A program made the position numbers and the translations under genes. A stretch of DNA of 64,000 bases from Cepaea nemoralis. Lineage: Eukaryota; Mollusca; Gastropoda; Stylommatophora; Helicidae. Shown here piece by piece: positions 33,858-45,154 of the stretch. The DNA is taken from assembly GCA_014155875.1 (NCBI GenBank), contig JACEFZ010021375.1:1-64000 (forward strand). The letters are read 5' to 3'. Positions within the stretch are counted from its first letter, which is position 1. Each line of letters opens with the position of its first letter. The notes beneath the pieces are model-generated. The model was given only the letters and a program-made list of their open reading frames with translations. It was not told the origin of the DNA and did not search any database.

Positions 33858-34309
33858 CTGTGAGATGAAAATCAAGGAATTCAGATCCTAGACAATATAA
33901 AAAAATCTATTTAAACTATTATAAAAAACTATTTAAATCTAAACTTATTAAATGCCATGGGATGATTGATCATCTTAAGTGACTTTCTGTATATGCCATG
34001 GGCTTATATACAGTAGTTTTCCCTGTGCAACCTCCTTTAATCTGATATATAATATAACATGTCTGCTGCCATATTACCAAATTTTCAATCATAACTGTGA
34101 ACTACTCTCATTTTCTGCAATCCATGTTTGTTTAGTCCAACTACTTTCTGATTGGCAATAAATCTATTAAGTAAATTAGAAAATTGTTAATGTAAATATA
34201 CAAGAATCAAGTTCATACAAGTAACTGGCACATTTGGTATTCAAAAGCCTCTAACAATAAATGAGATATCATTCATCCCAGACTGCAATAATTTTACCCA
34301 AAGTATCAA

Positions 34310-34495
34310 TATTTTCTCTAAGGACCACTTGTCACACCATGAGGCATATTACGCGTATGATACAAGCTCTATGCTACAAGCTCCAAATCTGTATACCAGC
34401 CAGCACTCGATAGGTGATGTGATCAATACCATGCTGACCACCTTTGTCTCCCAAAAATTTCCTGGTACCAGTTTTTAGGCTGTCTTATTTATTTT
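34310..34495 (-). repeat. SINE family A copy
   Basis: CACACCATGAGGCATATTAC, TCGATAGGTGATGTGATCAA and CCTGGTACCAGTTTTTAGGC match family A inverted. Confidence 0.75.
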
Positions 34496-34499
34496 ATTT

Positions 34500-34795
34500 A
34501 TTTTTGGCTCGCTTGCTTTGAACTCAAGTGTAGTCCATACACACTATTTATAGTAGTGATGAACTGAATTCTGTGTGTGGATTAGCTTTCCCTATTAACA
34601 GTTTTCCTCACCATCAGGCGAACCCACTCCGACTTCAGAGGTACTTGTAATTGACGCTGCCAAGTCAAGGACGACAGGTCAACATTTTAGTCCAACTGTC
34701 CGGTGTAGGGGTTGAAACGCTAACCTTGGCATCAGCACAACGGATGTTTAAGAACAAGCGTTCTTACCCATTCAGCCATGCAGACCTGCGGCTGA
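34500..34795 (-). repeat. SINE family B copy
   Basis: GGCTCGCTTGCTTTGAACTC to TTCTTACCCATTCAGCCATG, about 90 percent like the 29.3-kb copy by eye. It abuts the family D copy that follows. Confidence 0.88.
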
Positions 34796-34799
34796 GTCT

Positions 34800-35047
34800 G
34801 AATGGGGAGCCAGCTGAGATGAAGAGCTTACGAACACAATTCGTAATCCCACATACTGTGGTCAAAACATAGCTGCAGGCGATTTGGAAGCAGACCACAT
34901 TGTGCTGGTTTTCATTCAATGGTATGAGTACAGGGTGTTCAGAAAGCTATGGTAAACTACTGAACATAAACTTGCCAAGAAATAATTTACAGCCAAACAA
35001 TGCTGGGGTTGACTGCAACATCCTGTAAAGGATATGCAACTAACTTT
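34800..35047 (+). repeat. SINE family D copy
   Basis: GAGCCAGCTGAGATGAAGAG, GCTATGGTAAACTACTGAAC, GTTGACTGCAACATCCTGTA and the tail AACTAACTTTAAC match the family. Confidence 0.8.
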
Positions 35048-35050
35048 AAC

Positions 35051-35200
35051 TGAGTGGGAATCCAAGAAGTGTAAAGCAACTCTCACTGCAAGGGAAATTC
35101 TGAGTGGGAATCCAAGAAGTGTAAAGCAACTCTCACTGCAAGGGGAATTCAGAGTGGGAATCCAAGAAGAGTGAAGCAACTCTCACTGCAAGGGGAATTC
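35051..35200. repeat. Three 50-bp tandem units
   Basis: Exact-length units (35051-35100, 35101-35150, 35151-35200) of GAGTGGGAATCCAAGAAGTG ... AGGGGAATTC with one to four differences. They start directly at the tail of the preceding SINE. Confidence 0.97.
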
Positions 35201-35479
35201 AAACGCATGACCATACATACCGGATCTGGAAAAGTTCAGACGACAGAACCAGATATCAGATTGATTATATATTGGAAACAACATTTTATGAATGCTGTAA
35301 GATCATAGTAATCATTGCCATAGGCAGACTGCGCTAATGGCCATTTTCTGGTTGTTGGCAATAAGACAGTGACACAGAAAACAATAAATAAATGGGCAAT
35401 CTGAGAGTGACGCTGAAAAATCAAGAAATAAAGAAAAATAACACCCAGTTTCCAAACAAATATTTTTAAAAAATTATCC

Positions 35480-35685
35480 CTTAGCAGTTTCCTGCTATGG
35501 GTCTGTGACGTGATCGCACCATCACATTTCGTAGACCTAGAGCAAGGAGGAAGAAGAGGCCGGCTTTTCCCTCACTGCCACAAGTGATGAGACCAGGTGT
35601 TGAACCCACACCCCACCATACTCATCACATTACCAGCAGAGTTTGCGATCAGTTTGCACGTGCACTCGTCCTAAACAAATATACT
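35480..35685 (-). repeat. SINE-like family C copy
   Basis: TTTCCTGCTATGGGTCTGTG, CATTTCGTAGACCTAGAGC and GTGTTGAACCCACACCCCAC match 21640-21850. The last part is B-box-like on minus. Confidence 0.6.
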
Positions 35686-35699
35686 GAAAACAAAACTGA

Positions 35700-36250
35700 A
35701 GCACCTGAATTCCCAACTTTAACAGATGAAAGATGGTGACAATTTAATATATTTATTGAGATACCAATGCAAGAACACATCCCCAAAGAAGGAAAAAGGA
35801 ACACAAAAAATGGATCACACAAGAAGACTGGTGAAGATTGAAAACATGAAATATCATGAAATAAATAGAGAAATAAAGAATAAATGCAAAGAAGCTAAAG
35901 GGAAATGGCTAAATGAGCATTGCGCAGACATTTAAAAAAAAAAAAAAAATCAAGAATAATAAAACCTTGCACAAGAAAATAAGAGACATTTCAGGAAAAT
36001 GGAGCTGCAAACAGAGAGGGTGTATCAAGTTAAAGGACTGCAATGTTCTAATGGATAAAATTTACATTTTATATAGATGGTCAGAAAACATTGAAGAAGT
36101 ATTTTACAATAACAGAAGTGATAAACGGAGTATAAATAAAAATATGGAAGAACTGCCCATATTAAAAGATGAGGAAGAAAATGCCATAAAGAAAATGAAA
36201 CACAGTAAAGCTATGAATCAGGGGCTTCAAATGAAAACCTTAAAAGTGTG
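35700..36250 (+). mobile_element. LINE fragment: linker and start of RT
   Basis: The reading frames give EINREIKNKCKEAKGKWLNE, then KKIRDISGKWSCKQRGCIKL, WSENIEEVFYN and ENAIKKMKHSKAM, the conserved region between endonuclease and RT palm in LINEs of the RTE/L1-like style. The rest of the RT is missing; a LINE 3' end follows after the mariner at 37764. Confidence 0.75.
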
Positions 36251-36429
36251 ATAGAATTTACAATAACCATGCCATTGTCTTGTAAACTGTCAATATTGTT
36301 GTTAAAGATATCAAGAGTGTTAAGCACATAACATCACGGTACAGACAAACACCATGATGTCATAAGGACAGTTTAAAGATGTCCGCCCAACTTTTGACAT
36401 GCACTAAAGAGGAGTAGTATTCTGTATCC

Positions 36430-37720
36430 GTTTTTTGATCTGTGAAGGGGTGAAACCTATAGAAATTAATTGGTGAATGAAGTTCCAGTATGGTGATGCA
36501 TGCCTGTCAGTCCAACAAGTGTATGAGTGGAGTAGGACATTTCAAAACAACATAACTTCTGTGACAGACTGTTCACGACCGGGTCAGGCACTCCAAGTAG
36601 TGACCCCAGAGTCGCCTGCAGCCATTGAAAGCCTCGTACAATAAAACTGCCAATCTACTGTGAGTGATATTGCCACACATCTTGACATCAGTCAAGGTTC
36701 AGCACACCACATCATCCATGATGTGCTACAGTACCGCAAAGTGTCTGCAAGATAGGTGCCATGGCAGCTTACTCCAGAATTGAAACGACACATTAATGCT
36801 TGTCAAGAACTTTTGCAGCCCTTTAAAGCAGAAGGCCATGGTTTCCTATCAAGAATTGTTACTGGAAATGAAACTTTGGTTCACTTCTGTTTTTAAAATT
36901 TTTTGGCATATCCTATTTACAGGACATTGCTGTCAACACCAGCATATTACTGCTGTTGTTGATATCTTGGCAAGTTTACTTTCAGTAGTTTGCCATTGCT
37001 TTCTGAATGACCGACTTCCATATATCACGTTAAAACACAACGCGACATGCTCAGCTGCCAAATTGGTCACAGCTGTGTTTCGAACACAGGTAAGCGGAAT
37101 CACGAACTGTGTCCGTAACACCTTTGCCACGGAGACTGGCTGGTTCACTACTGTGAGCCAGACATGAAGAGAACTAGCAAGGAATGGAGCAAACCCTCCT
37201 CACCGAAGCCAAAGAATTTTCGCAAGAAGTCATCTGCAGGGAAGGTTATGCTTTTAGGATGAATGAGGCGTTATTTTAGAGCACTACATGCCAAGAGGGA
37301 AAACTGTCATCAGTGATACGCATACAGATCTTCTCAGGAATCATCTTTGACCAGCAATCAAATCCAAACGACATGGACTTCTGAATAAAGGTGTCCTTTT
37401 GCAACATGACAATGCTCGACCCCCATACTACCCATGCAACGGTTGAAACAATCGAAGACCTCCACTTTCATTGTGTACTACATTCCCCATTCTCGCCAGA
37501 CCTAGCCCCAAGTGATTTCCACCTATTTGGACAACTCAAAGAGTCATTAGGAGGAAAGACTTATCAGTCCGATGAAGAGGTACAGCAGGAGGTGCATGAG
37601 TGGTTAGTTACACATGCGACCAAGATAATTTTTGTCTACAGGAATCCAATCACTTTATCAGCACAGGAGGACTTGCACTGAAAGCTGTGGTGACTACACC
37701 GAAAAATAATACATTTGTTC
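36430..37720 (+). mobile_element. Mariner relic with an inserted SINE
   Basis: Translation in pieces gives the mariner helix-turn-helix (AGCATGCCTGTCAGTCCAAC region; GRPV-like block at 36570), VTGNETLVH, then after the SINE KRTSKEWSKPSSP, and at 37391-37681 HSPFSPDLAPSDFHLFGQL with the family's C-terminal signature. The aspartate-bearing LQHDNARP piece is readable at 37395-37420. Many stops. Terminal repeats are not clear to me. Confidence 0.8.
36886..37140 (-). repeat. SINE family D inserted in the mariner transposase
   Basis: Inverted family D sequence (ATATCCTATTTACAGGACAT, CAGTAGTTTGCCATTGC) flanked by TGGTTCACT at 36877-36885 and 37141-37149. Removing it rejoins the mariner VTGNETLVH region with its continuation. 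Confidence 0.88.
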
Positions 37721-37763
37721 TTTACTGCTTGAGAATATATTTACCCATAAAAATATTTAAGGT

Positions 37764-38075
37764 TTTCATTTGAAGAGGTTCTAGAAAATCTGGGAGTGAA
37801 AAGAGAGTTCATGAAAGAAATAAAAAAAAAGGCAAATGAAATATTTCGGCCATGTTAAAAGACATAATACTCTTATAAAAACCATACTGGAGGGCAAGGT
37901 TGAGGGCGAGCGAGAAGGAGGCAGACAATGAGTAGGAAGATAACATCAAGAGATGGACAAACATCAATCTGACAGAATTTACAGTCAGGGTGAGAGACAG
38001 ACAGTGTTGGAGATCCATTGCAGCCAAGCTAACTTTCATTGTGGAGATGTCTCCTGATTGATTGATTGTATGTGT
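37764..38075 (+). mobile_element. LINE 3' end with (ATTG)n tail
   Basis: The frames give a LINE C-terminus (FGHV-type KYFGHVKRHN, then EGKVEGERE and QCWRSIAAKL), followed by TGATTGATTGATTG. It probably belongs to the same original insertion as 35700-36250. It ends about 25 bp from exon 8. Confidence 0.75.
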
Positions 38076-38098
38076 ACAAGAAGATAGTGTGAACCTAC

Positions 38099-38350
38099 CA
38101 GATCTTCAAAAGGAACTATCTCATTGGGATAAAAGGAGCAGCTGCCATTTGATGGTGGTAAGTTTGCCTGTAGAATCAGTGAAGCACTTCCAACTCTGGA
38201 TGTACTATTGATGCATGCCACATTCACAACAAAAGTATAATTACAACCATCTTGAATGAGTCCCTGTTTGTTCATCACCAAGTGTTCTCTAGTCAGACCA
38301 GTAGAAGTCTGAGAGTTGAGTGGGAAAACCTCAATTTGTCCTTCGAAAAT
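38099..38350 (-). CDS. Polycystin-like gene exon 8: REJ segment
   Basis: A 252-bp exon (84 codons, phase 0/0), with acceptor ATTTCAG and donor GTAGGT. It contains GLIQDGCNYTFVVNVACIN, SASLILQANLPPSNGSCSF and YPNEIVPFEDL. The 'N-x-P-P-x-x-G-x-C-x-x-x-P' motif is diagnostic of the middle of the REJ region in polycystin-1 and sea urchin suREJ proteins. Confidence 0.92.
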
Positions 38351-38559
38351 CTGAAATATTATTAAACTTAAAAATAATTTCATCTGGTGTGCATTTACCT
38401 AAAATAAGATCAGTGTTTCTTCTATACTGTCAGCATAATCTTTCTGAATGATTGACATTGATTACATATTTACTGATTTACACCACACAAAAAAACTAAA
38501 GCCAGAATAAGACATGGAGCTGTATGACTCATCGACATATAGCAAAAATAATTATTTTA

Positions 38560-39100
38560 TATTTAATGTACATGACTCATAAGTTTGATCAAATATGCTG
38601 GAAATCCCACATGAAGTTCCACAATTTATGATGCTGAACACAGTCGAAGGCCTTACTGTAGTCTATGAAACAAGTATGAAGATCTACATTGTATTCTCCT
38701 CATTTCACAAAGATGGTTCTCATGGTGAAGATATTGTTCCTGGTTCCTCTCCTGCCTGTTCTTCATGTAATTCTTATTCTAACTTACTTTCAATACTCTC
38801 CATAATGATGATTCACAGGAGGATTTTGCTAGCGTGATTTATTAGTGTGACAGTACGATAGTTTGTACACAGATTTAAATTTCCTTTCTGTGAGATAGAG
38901 GTGTGGATTGTTATTTTCCATGAACTTGGCCAAACAGCATTGTTTCAGATCTTCACACATTGTACAAGATAGATACTGACTCTGGCTTCACCTCCTAACT
39001 GGATTAGATCTATTGGTATATCGTCACAGCCTGCTGACTTCCTTTTCTTCAGACTTTGTTTTGCTGATTGTACTTTCTCTAATGAAGGAGTTGGTGTACG
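38560..39100 (-). mobile_element. LINE reverse transcriptase fragment
   Basis: On minus, SLKKRKSAGCDDIPIDLIQL (RT motif with G-x-D-x-I-P) is followed by a broken middle and then FIDYSKAFDCVQHHKLW near 38600-38680, the RT motif with catalytic aspartate. Frames are interrupted, and no RNase H or tail is visible. Confidence 0.8.
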
Positions 39101-39109
39101 AAGGCAGTC

Positions 39110-40690
39110 CAAAATAAAAAATGGACTTTTAAAACAGCATTGCACGTAAGTAGGTGAGCAAGCTAGCTACTACACATCAGTCGCATTAACCTTTAGTCTA
39201 GTAATAGTAGAATCATGGACTGACAGTTAGTTATTGATATATTTCTGGTAAAGTAAAGACTTGTGAAGTGCACTTGGTGATTTTTGAAATGCTTAGCAAT
39301 GAAGGATCTAGAACAGTGGTTCTCAACCGGTGGGGAATTCTCCCCCCCCCCCCCCCCCCCCCCCCAGGGGGGAATTTTAGGGTTTCCAGGGGGGAATGAA
39401 GGCCATTTCAAGATCGCGTTAATACAAGAACCAATTACTTGACTTATTTTAGCATATGCTATTAAATTTACCTTCCATTTTTACGTATACTGTGTAGGGG
39501 TGGGGGGATTTTTAGATAGGAAATATGAAAGGGGGGGGGGGGATGACATTCTGAAAATACGGTGAAGGGGGGCACAGGCCAAATTTTTGATAGGAAGGGG
39601 GGGGGGGGGGATGACGTTCTGAAAATATGGTGAAGGGGGGCACGGGCCAAAAAAGGTTGAGAACCACTGATCTAGAAGAACAATTAATCTGCATGAAATT
39701 TTGTTTAAAATAAAGTGAAACTTCTAATGAAACAATTCACGTCCTGCAACAGGCCTTCGAGGACAACCTTTTGAGTTGTTAGCAATGTCATGAGTGGTAC
39801 TACCATTTCAAATCGGGAAGGATTTCCACAACAGAGCATGTCCAGATAATTTTTCTGCCAATGGATGTTGATTGCATTGATAAAGTAAGTTCTGTGATTT
39901 GTTCAAATCAGTGCCTGGTGGTCCATGAAACATTCAAGGAAGTAGGAATGTTTAACAGTTCATGCGAAATGATTGTGAAAGAAAAAGTGAACATGTGTTA
40001 TGTTGACGCAAGAAATGTGCCATGTTTGCTGAGGTATGTAAAAAAAGATCTAATTTACAGTTAGCCTGTAGCTGAAAATGTTCTGAACAGTATCATCACA
40101 AGGGATGTATGTTATGGTTATGATGTCAAAACAAAAAGGCAGTCATCACAGTGTGTACAAACATCACCACCACAACCAAATGTAGCATGTCAGGGTAATT
40201 CAAATATGGAGGTTTTGTTGATTATCTTTTCTGCCAAGAAAGGCACCATTTATCATGAGTTTGTTCCATGTGGTCAGACAATCAATAAAGAGTTCTATTT
40301 GAATGTCATGAAGCATTTGAGAGACGTAATAAGCAAAAAAAGGGGTTGAACTAAGGGCAAGCAAAACCTGGATGCTACACCAAGACAATGCACCTGCACA
40401 AATGTCAATATTAATTTATGACTTTTTAGCACTATTTTCTGGACATGGCTCCTGCAGATTTATTTTTGTTTTAAAAGTTGAAATTCACCCTTACAGGTCA
40501 CCAATTTCAGACTATAGAAGAGATCATAGAAAATTAACTATGAAACATTTATGCTATCCCAGAAAATAATTTCCATGATGCAATAAAAAACTAGAAAACA
40601 CGTTGCTAGCGACGTATCAACAGTGGAGGAAACTAGTTCAAAGGAGACAAATCTGACAAAGTAAAGCAAACAAAACTGTTTTAAAATCTG
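39110..40690 (+). mobile_element. Mariner relic carrying a hAT MITE
   Basis: From 39720 the frames give a mariner helix-turn-helix (LSCQQCHEWYYHFKSGR) and later a TIYHEFVPCGQTINKEFYL stretch and LHQDNAPAQ, which carries the last catalytic-type aspartate. It is much older than the 23.6-kb copy. Its outer borders are uncertain. Confidence 0.7.
39314..39669. mobile_element. hAT-type MITE with poly-C/poly-G runs
   Basis: A 356-bp element flanked by an exact 8-bp duplication ATCTAGAA (39306-39313, 39670-39677). The ends CAGTGGTTCTCAACC and GGTTGAGAACCACTG are perfect inverted repeats. The inside contains a long poly-C, two poly-G runs and a duplicated block (GATGACATTCTGAAAATACG / GATGACGTTCTGAAAATATG). 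No coding capacity. Confidence 0.95.
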
Positions 40691-40899
40691 GTTTCTGTTT
40701 GAAATATTTACCTGCACATATCTCATTGTTACACTGTGTTAAAAATGTTTTCTGTTTATGTCGTACACACCACACAGTTACCAATAGTAAGATGAGCTAG
40801 GTATACATTTTTAAAGTAAACTACTACTGGCATCTTGCTGTCTTCACATACAATAGTTTGTTATAATGTGCTTCAAGAAAGGCATAATAATTACAACCC

Positions 40900-41290
40900 A
40901 TAGTGGGGACCAGCGATTGAGTTATACCTCTCCATTGCACAAAGCTTGGGTTGAATTGTGGAGACCATGTTTGCCCATGCAGCATGATTCTTCTCTCGGC
41001 GTGCCTAGTTTACTTCAGAGGAAAGGTGACACCAATACATCTGGAACAAGACAAGTTGCAGAAGTGGTTGGATCAGCAAAGCAATACTCAAAGTGTCCAC
41101 TCATCAGAGTTTTGATCCTACACCAGCTGCTGACCAAGGTTTAGGGCCTAGGCTGCACTGCCATGACATTTAGTCTTCAGGTTGCATTTCCTTGCACTAA
41201 GATAAGGCTTGAACCTTTCCAATTGCGCTGTACCATCCAAAGTCGTTGCACAATGTGGAGAGTCAGATTTAGTGAACGCTGCCCAATATT
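40900..41290 (-). repeat. LINE 5'-region repeat, inverted copy
   Basis: CATCTGGAACAAGACAAGTT and GGATCAGCAAAGCAAT are the complement of 12312-12370. The following bases through GTCAGATTTAGTGAACGCTG are the complement of 20290-20420. Confidence 0.75.
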
Positions 41291-41369
41291 CTGCATTTTG
41301 CAACAGTAGGCAGAGGATCTCTTTACACAGAGAAAAGCTATGGTCAATGACCAATATTGTCATATTGTC

Positions 41370-42334
41370 AATACTTAAAAATAAGTGCAGATGAGCAGCA
41401 TCCTCTGCATGATGCTATATTCAGAGAAAAGGGTGACAGGCTAAAGAGAGGCAAATCATGGATGGGTCGGGCGGAAGATGTCGTCAGAAAGGTCTGCAGT
41501 CTTACCAGTATCAACCCCGGCAAGGAATGGGTGCCGATGCCTCCAGCTTTTAAGTGTACTTTCTCCTGCATTATCACACTCGACAGATGGTGCAGAGAGC
41601 AGAACCCTGTTGCTGTCAATGCAGAAGTCAACATGCTCATCTATGAACACTCAGATAGCCCCGAAGTGCTCATCTATACAGATGGATCTGTTGTAAAGCA
41701 GCAGAGAAGTGCGTGGGCATTTACAGCCTGTTCAGCGGGCCGAACCGTTCAAGAATCCAGTGGTGCCCATTCTATGACCATAAGCAGCATGACGATGGAG
41801 GTGATGGCAGTTACACAGGCTTTTATATGGCTGGAATCACAGCATTATACCAACGTGTGTGTGCTAAGTGACTCAATGAGCATGATTCAGAAGATCGAAG
41901 CTGGATCTGTACGTAGACAGGGGACTGAGCCGCTGCAGAAGTCTGTTGTTCGTAAAGTCACCATCATCTTCGTCCCGGGACATGCAGGAGTCGAGGGAAA
42001 TGAACGAGCTGATAAACTGGCTGGCTCTGCACCCCCTGTAGATGGTCAGCCCATGGATCGTGCCGATGTTATTAACGTTCTTAAAGATATGGCGAGAACA
42101 GAGAACTTTGACATCAGTGAATCCACATTGCTGTCCAGGATGAAAGACTTGGGAGTAAGAATCGGCACAGCCAGACGCGAGAGGTACATCGGGAAAACAA
42201 GGCGCCTCGTCAACCAACACAGAACTGGCACTATTAGCCACCGGACGCTGATGCATATGCTGGGGGGAGGATCTGAGCACCTATGGACATGTCCAGAGTG
42301 CAATGAAGATACCCCAACTGATAACTGATAACTG
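41370..42334 (+). mobile_element. RNase H LINE, 5'-truncated, with zinc knuckle
   Basis: One uninterrupted frame (to 42328) encodes the RT end (LKRGKSWMGRAEDVVRKVC), RNase H (LIYTDGSVVKQQRSAWAF, SSMTMEVMA, LSDSMSMIQKIE, FVPGHAGVEGNERADKLAG) and a C-terminal SEHLWTCPECNED knuckle. The stop is followed by (CTGATAA)n-type repeats. The RNase H residues (D of TDGS, E of MEV, D of SDS, D of ADKL) are all present. A possible 8-bp duplication ATTGTCAT (41356-41363, 42335-42342) does not sit exactly at the 5' border. Confidence 0.92.
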
Positions 42335-42679
42335 ATTGTCATCGACAAGAAAGAAATCAATGGCAGACTACATTCTTAAAACATGCCTAGAAAATTATAG
42401 AAATCAAACAAATTATGGAGAAAGACTGGTATGAGGGAAAAGTTATGCAAAGATCAAGCCATTGGATGATGATGATCCTTTGTAGAGTATCGTCTTTTGT
42501 ACAATAGCCAGCTGCATCCCACTTTCAGTCTTCACTGCTCACCCTGCTTCTACTGGCTAGCCTCTTATTTGCCTGCCATCTAAAGTCCACAATATAGCAG
42601 TTTGGATGTTATTAAGAGGGTCTCATCTGAGCAAAATGAAGCAGTAGTGACACCAATAACCCCAAACTCAGATATTTAC

Positions 42680-42835
42680 CTTCCATGAAAAAGCTGGATC
42701 ACACTGACAGTTTTCACAAGCAGCTGATAGGACCACATGTTGGCTGGAACTGACTCTGTAGTTACCATGAATCAAACATGATTCACAGACCACACTAGAC
42801 ACAGGTACAAATTCTGAAGTAATGATTACAGCAAT
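42680..42835 (-). CDS. Polycystin-like gene exon 7: cysteine-rich REJ segment
   Basis: A 156-bp exon in phase 0/0, with acceptor TTTTTCAG and donor GTAAAT. It encodes VCESCLIHGNYRVSSSQHVV then AACENCQCDPAFSWK. The spaced cysteines (C-x2-C, C-x2-C-x-C) and 'L-x-A-x-C-x-x-C...W' match the REJ consensus, where paired cysteines precede the Y/F-x-W strand. Confidence 0.88.
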
Positions 42836-43077
42836 CTGAAAAACAGAATTGTTTAACAAATATAGCTCTTTGTTCTGATACAAATGAATCTAGTCACATC
42901 TAATAATAAAGAAACCGTTCATGCAACAAGAGAAACAAATAAGTTTAAAAATTATTTTCAATACATATTTCGAGTTATCACATGTTTCAGTTTTTTTCTT
43001 CTCATAATGGTGCAGAACAAAAAATGACGAGTGCCTCTCTCTGATGTTTGTGATAATTTGTCTTTGTGTCTTGTGAG

Positions 43078-43150
43078 GAGGAGGAGGAGGAGGAGGAGGA
43101 GGAGGAGAAGGAGGAGGAGGAGGAGGAGGAGGAGGAGCCGCCGCCATCAC
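43078..43150. repeat. (GGA)n microsatellite
   Basis: About 20 GGA units with few interruptions, ending GCCGCCGCC; intron between exons 6 and 7. Confidence 0.97.
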
Positions 43151-43276
43151 CACAGCCGCAGCAGCAGCAGTAGATAGGCTGATGATCTAAGCATTTTCTT
43201 CAACATTATATGGGACATGAGATAACTTATAAATCCAGTTACCACACATTCAGGAAGATTTAAGAAAAGACCTTAC

Positions 43277-43411
43277 GCTCTGTTCAGTGACGTCTGCCAC
43301 TCTTCCTGAAGCACCCACGTGAAGAATGACATTGTATTCCCCAGCAAGAAAGCCTTGGTAAGTGAATGTACTGCTGGTGCTGTTGACAAAACATCCACCT
43401 TTAACATCCAC
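43277..43411 (-). CDS. Polycystin-like gene exon 6: REJ region
   Basis: A 135-bp exon in phase 0/0, with acceptor TTACAG and donor GTAAGG. It encodes VDVKGGCFVNST, then FLAGEYNVILHVGASGR, a beta-strand pair resembling the 'G-x-Y-x-(V/I)-x-L-x-V' strand of PKD/REJ folds. It follows exon 5 in frame and precedes the cysteine-rich REJ exon. No other reading frame is open across it. Confidence 0.82.
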
Positions 43412-43611
43412 CTGTAAGACAGTCATGGAATGTGTAACTGATACGGGATGGTAAACAGGAGATTGGTAGAAAGCTATAAGCTGCTATTATCTCACAAATT
43501 ATCACATCAACAGCTAGATGCATTAAACTAATGCTGCTTAAAATATCCAACAATTTAATCAATTAGTCAAATGATTATGTGGTTGTTTCGAGATTTGAAA
43601 TTTAAATATTT

Positions 43612-44092
43612 AGCACAACCCACTACTGGCAACGCCGATCGCATTCTGGTATGAACCTAAGGCCTATCCACGTCAATATGGAAGCACTAGACTTGAGTTT
43701 CGCCCTCGTTTGAGCTCGTCAGTAGTGCATATCCCTGACTGCTCACTGGATTTAGGAGGCCTGGTGTTCCTTGCCAGTGAGAAGTCCTGATCATTCGGGT
43801 CCCATCAATTGATGAACGTCGGTCGCAGCGATTGGGCAATCTTGAGCATAGCCTACGATGGGTAGCGTTGTGGTATTCTGTTGTGATAATTTGGTGTGTC
43901 CAGTGTGTGCCGCGTGGTTACACACCCGCTTCACACGCGTGATCCGGGACTGTTTCCGGATCCGGTCAGGGATATGCACTACTGACGAGCTCAAACGAGG
44001 GCGAAACTTGAGTCTAGTGCTTCCATATTGACGTGGATAGGCCTTAGGTTCATACCAGAATGCGATCGGCGTTGCCAGTAGTGGGTTGTGCT
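43612..44092. mobile_element. Long palindrome: fold-back element with 128-bp arms
   Basis: The left arm (43612-43739) and right arm (43965-44092) are near-perfect reverse complements, from AGCACAACCCACTACTGGCA inward to AGTGCATATCCCTGAC. They are separated by 225 bp that holds no coding sequence. Flanks share the palindromic ATTTAAAT. This fits a fold-back transposon or a long-TIR MITE; the family is not recognised. Confidence 0.9.
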
Positions 44093-45054
44093 CAATATTT
44101 AAATTAGTCAAATGCTGCTTTCACAATGAAGGTTGGCTACAACAAACTTCCAACACTTTTAGTGTACTTTTACAGATTGCTATTCATATTACTACATTTT
44201 AACTTCGTAGATGTTATCTTCATCATCCATTTGAAATGCATTTTAGGCCATTCATATATAATCTTATATTACTAGCAGACACAAATCACTCTTAGAAAAC
44301 ATGGCTTCTTTACAGTATCATCATCAGTACTCAGTGCTTGGGGGAAAAAAAACAGCAATGAATCAATTCTGCAATAAAAATTACAAAATGCTGATTGAAA
44401 ACATGTCTGAGAATTCCCAATGCATGAGTAGTTAAACTGCTTTGGCATGGTTGTCCTGCAAGAAACCAATAGCAGTAAAGAATTCTTAACAACCGTTCAT
44501 ATTCCAAAACTGAAATGATGGTTAAAATAAGCAACAACATGACATTTTAGTGAAAACTGTGTACAGAATGTTGATAGTTGCTACTTTGTTGTTTCTGTAG
44601 TAGGCAGATATCAAAAGTCTCTATTGAACTGAATTTTCTTTTTTCTTTCCTTTGTTTCTTATCTTCTACTCTGGAGTGTCAAGATAAAGCAAAACTGTTA
44701 TATTCAAGATTATTATGTTTATTCTTAAAATTTCCTTCAATTTGCTGTGTAACATCTTAACAATCAAGGCTGACAATAAGAAGCAGTAAAATGTTGTTTA
44801 GTTTTTGACATAGTACAACATGAATGATTAATTACATTCCTTCAAGATACAGGAGTAGATGAAAAGGACATTAGACATATAAGCACCAGTCTACCTTCTT
44901 TTGAAAAGATCACATTGTTGTTGAGTATGGAGTCAAGATATTCAGTTTGTAAAATGTTAAAGTTTTTCATTGTTGATTGTGATTTTTGGTTTGCATATCT
45001 TTTATTTTACTATATATAAAAAGTAAGATAATAAGAATATGCATTTTGAAATAC
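44093..45054. other. Intron sequence, nothing recognised
   Basis: AT-rich sequence between the palindrome and exon 5 with no repeat that I can relate to others here. Confidence 0.5.
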
Positions 45055-45154
45055 CTCCACGCACGTCCATTGGTAAGATAAAGATGATCCACTGTTATCA
45101 AAGTCCATAGACAATGTTCCATCAAAATAAAGCTCAGATCCAACAGCCACAACT
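45055..45154 (-). CDS. Polycystin-like gene exon 5: REJ region core strand
   Basis: A short 100-bp exon, phase 2 in and phase 0 out, with acceptor CTTACAG and donor GTATTT. It continues the REJ motif across the junction, giving VVAVGSELYFDGTLSMDFD and then SLSYQWTC. The pattern 'L-x-F-D-G-(T/S)-L-S-x-D' followed by 'L-x-Y-x-W-x-C' is the most conserved part of REJ domains. Confidence 0.88.

Noticed and set aside
43791..44111. 106-residue frame across the palindrome
   Set aside because: It runs through an arm and the core of the inverted repeat, with no homology or start context.
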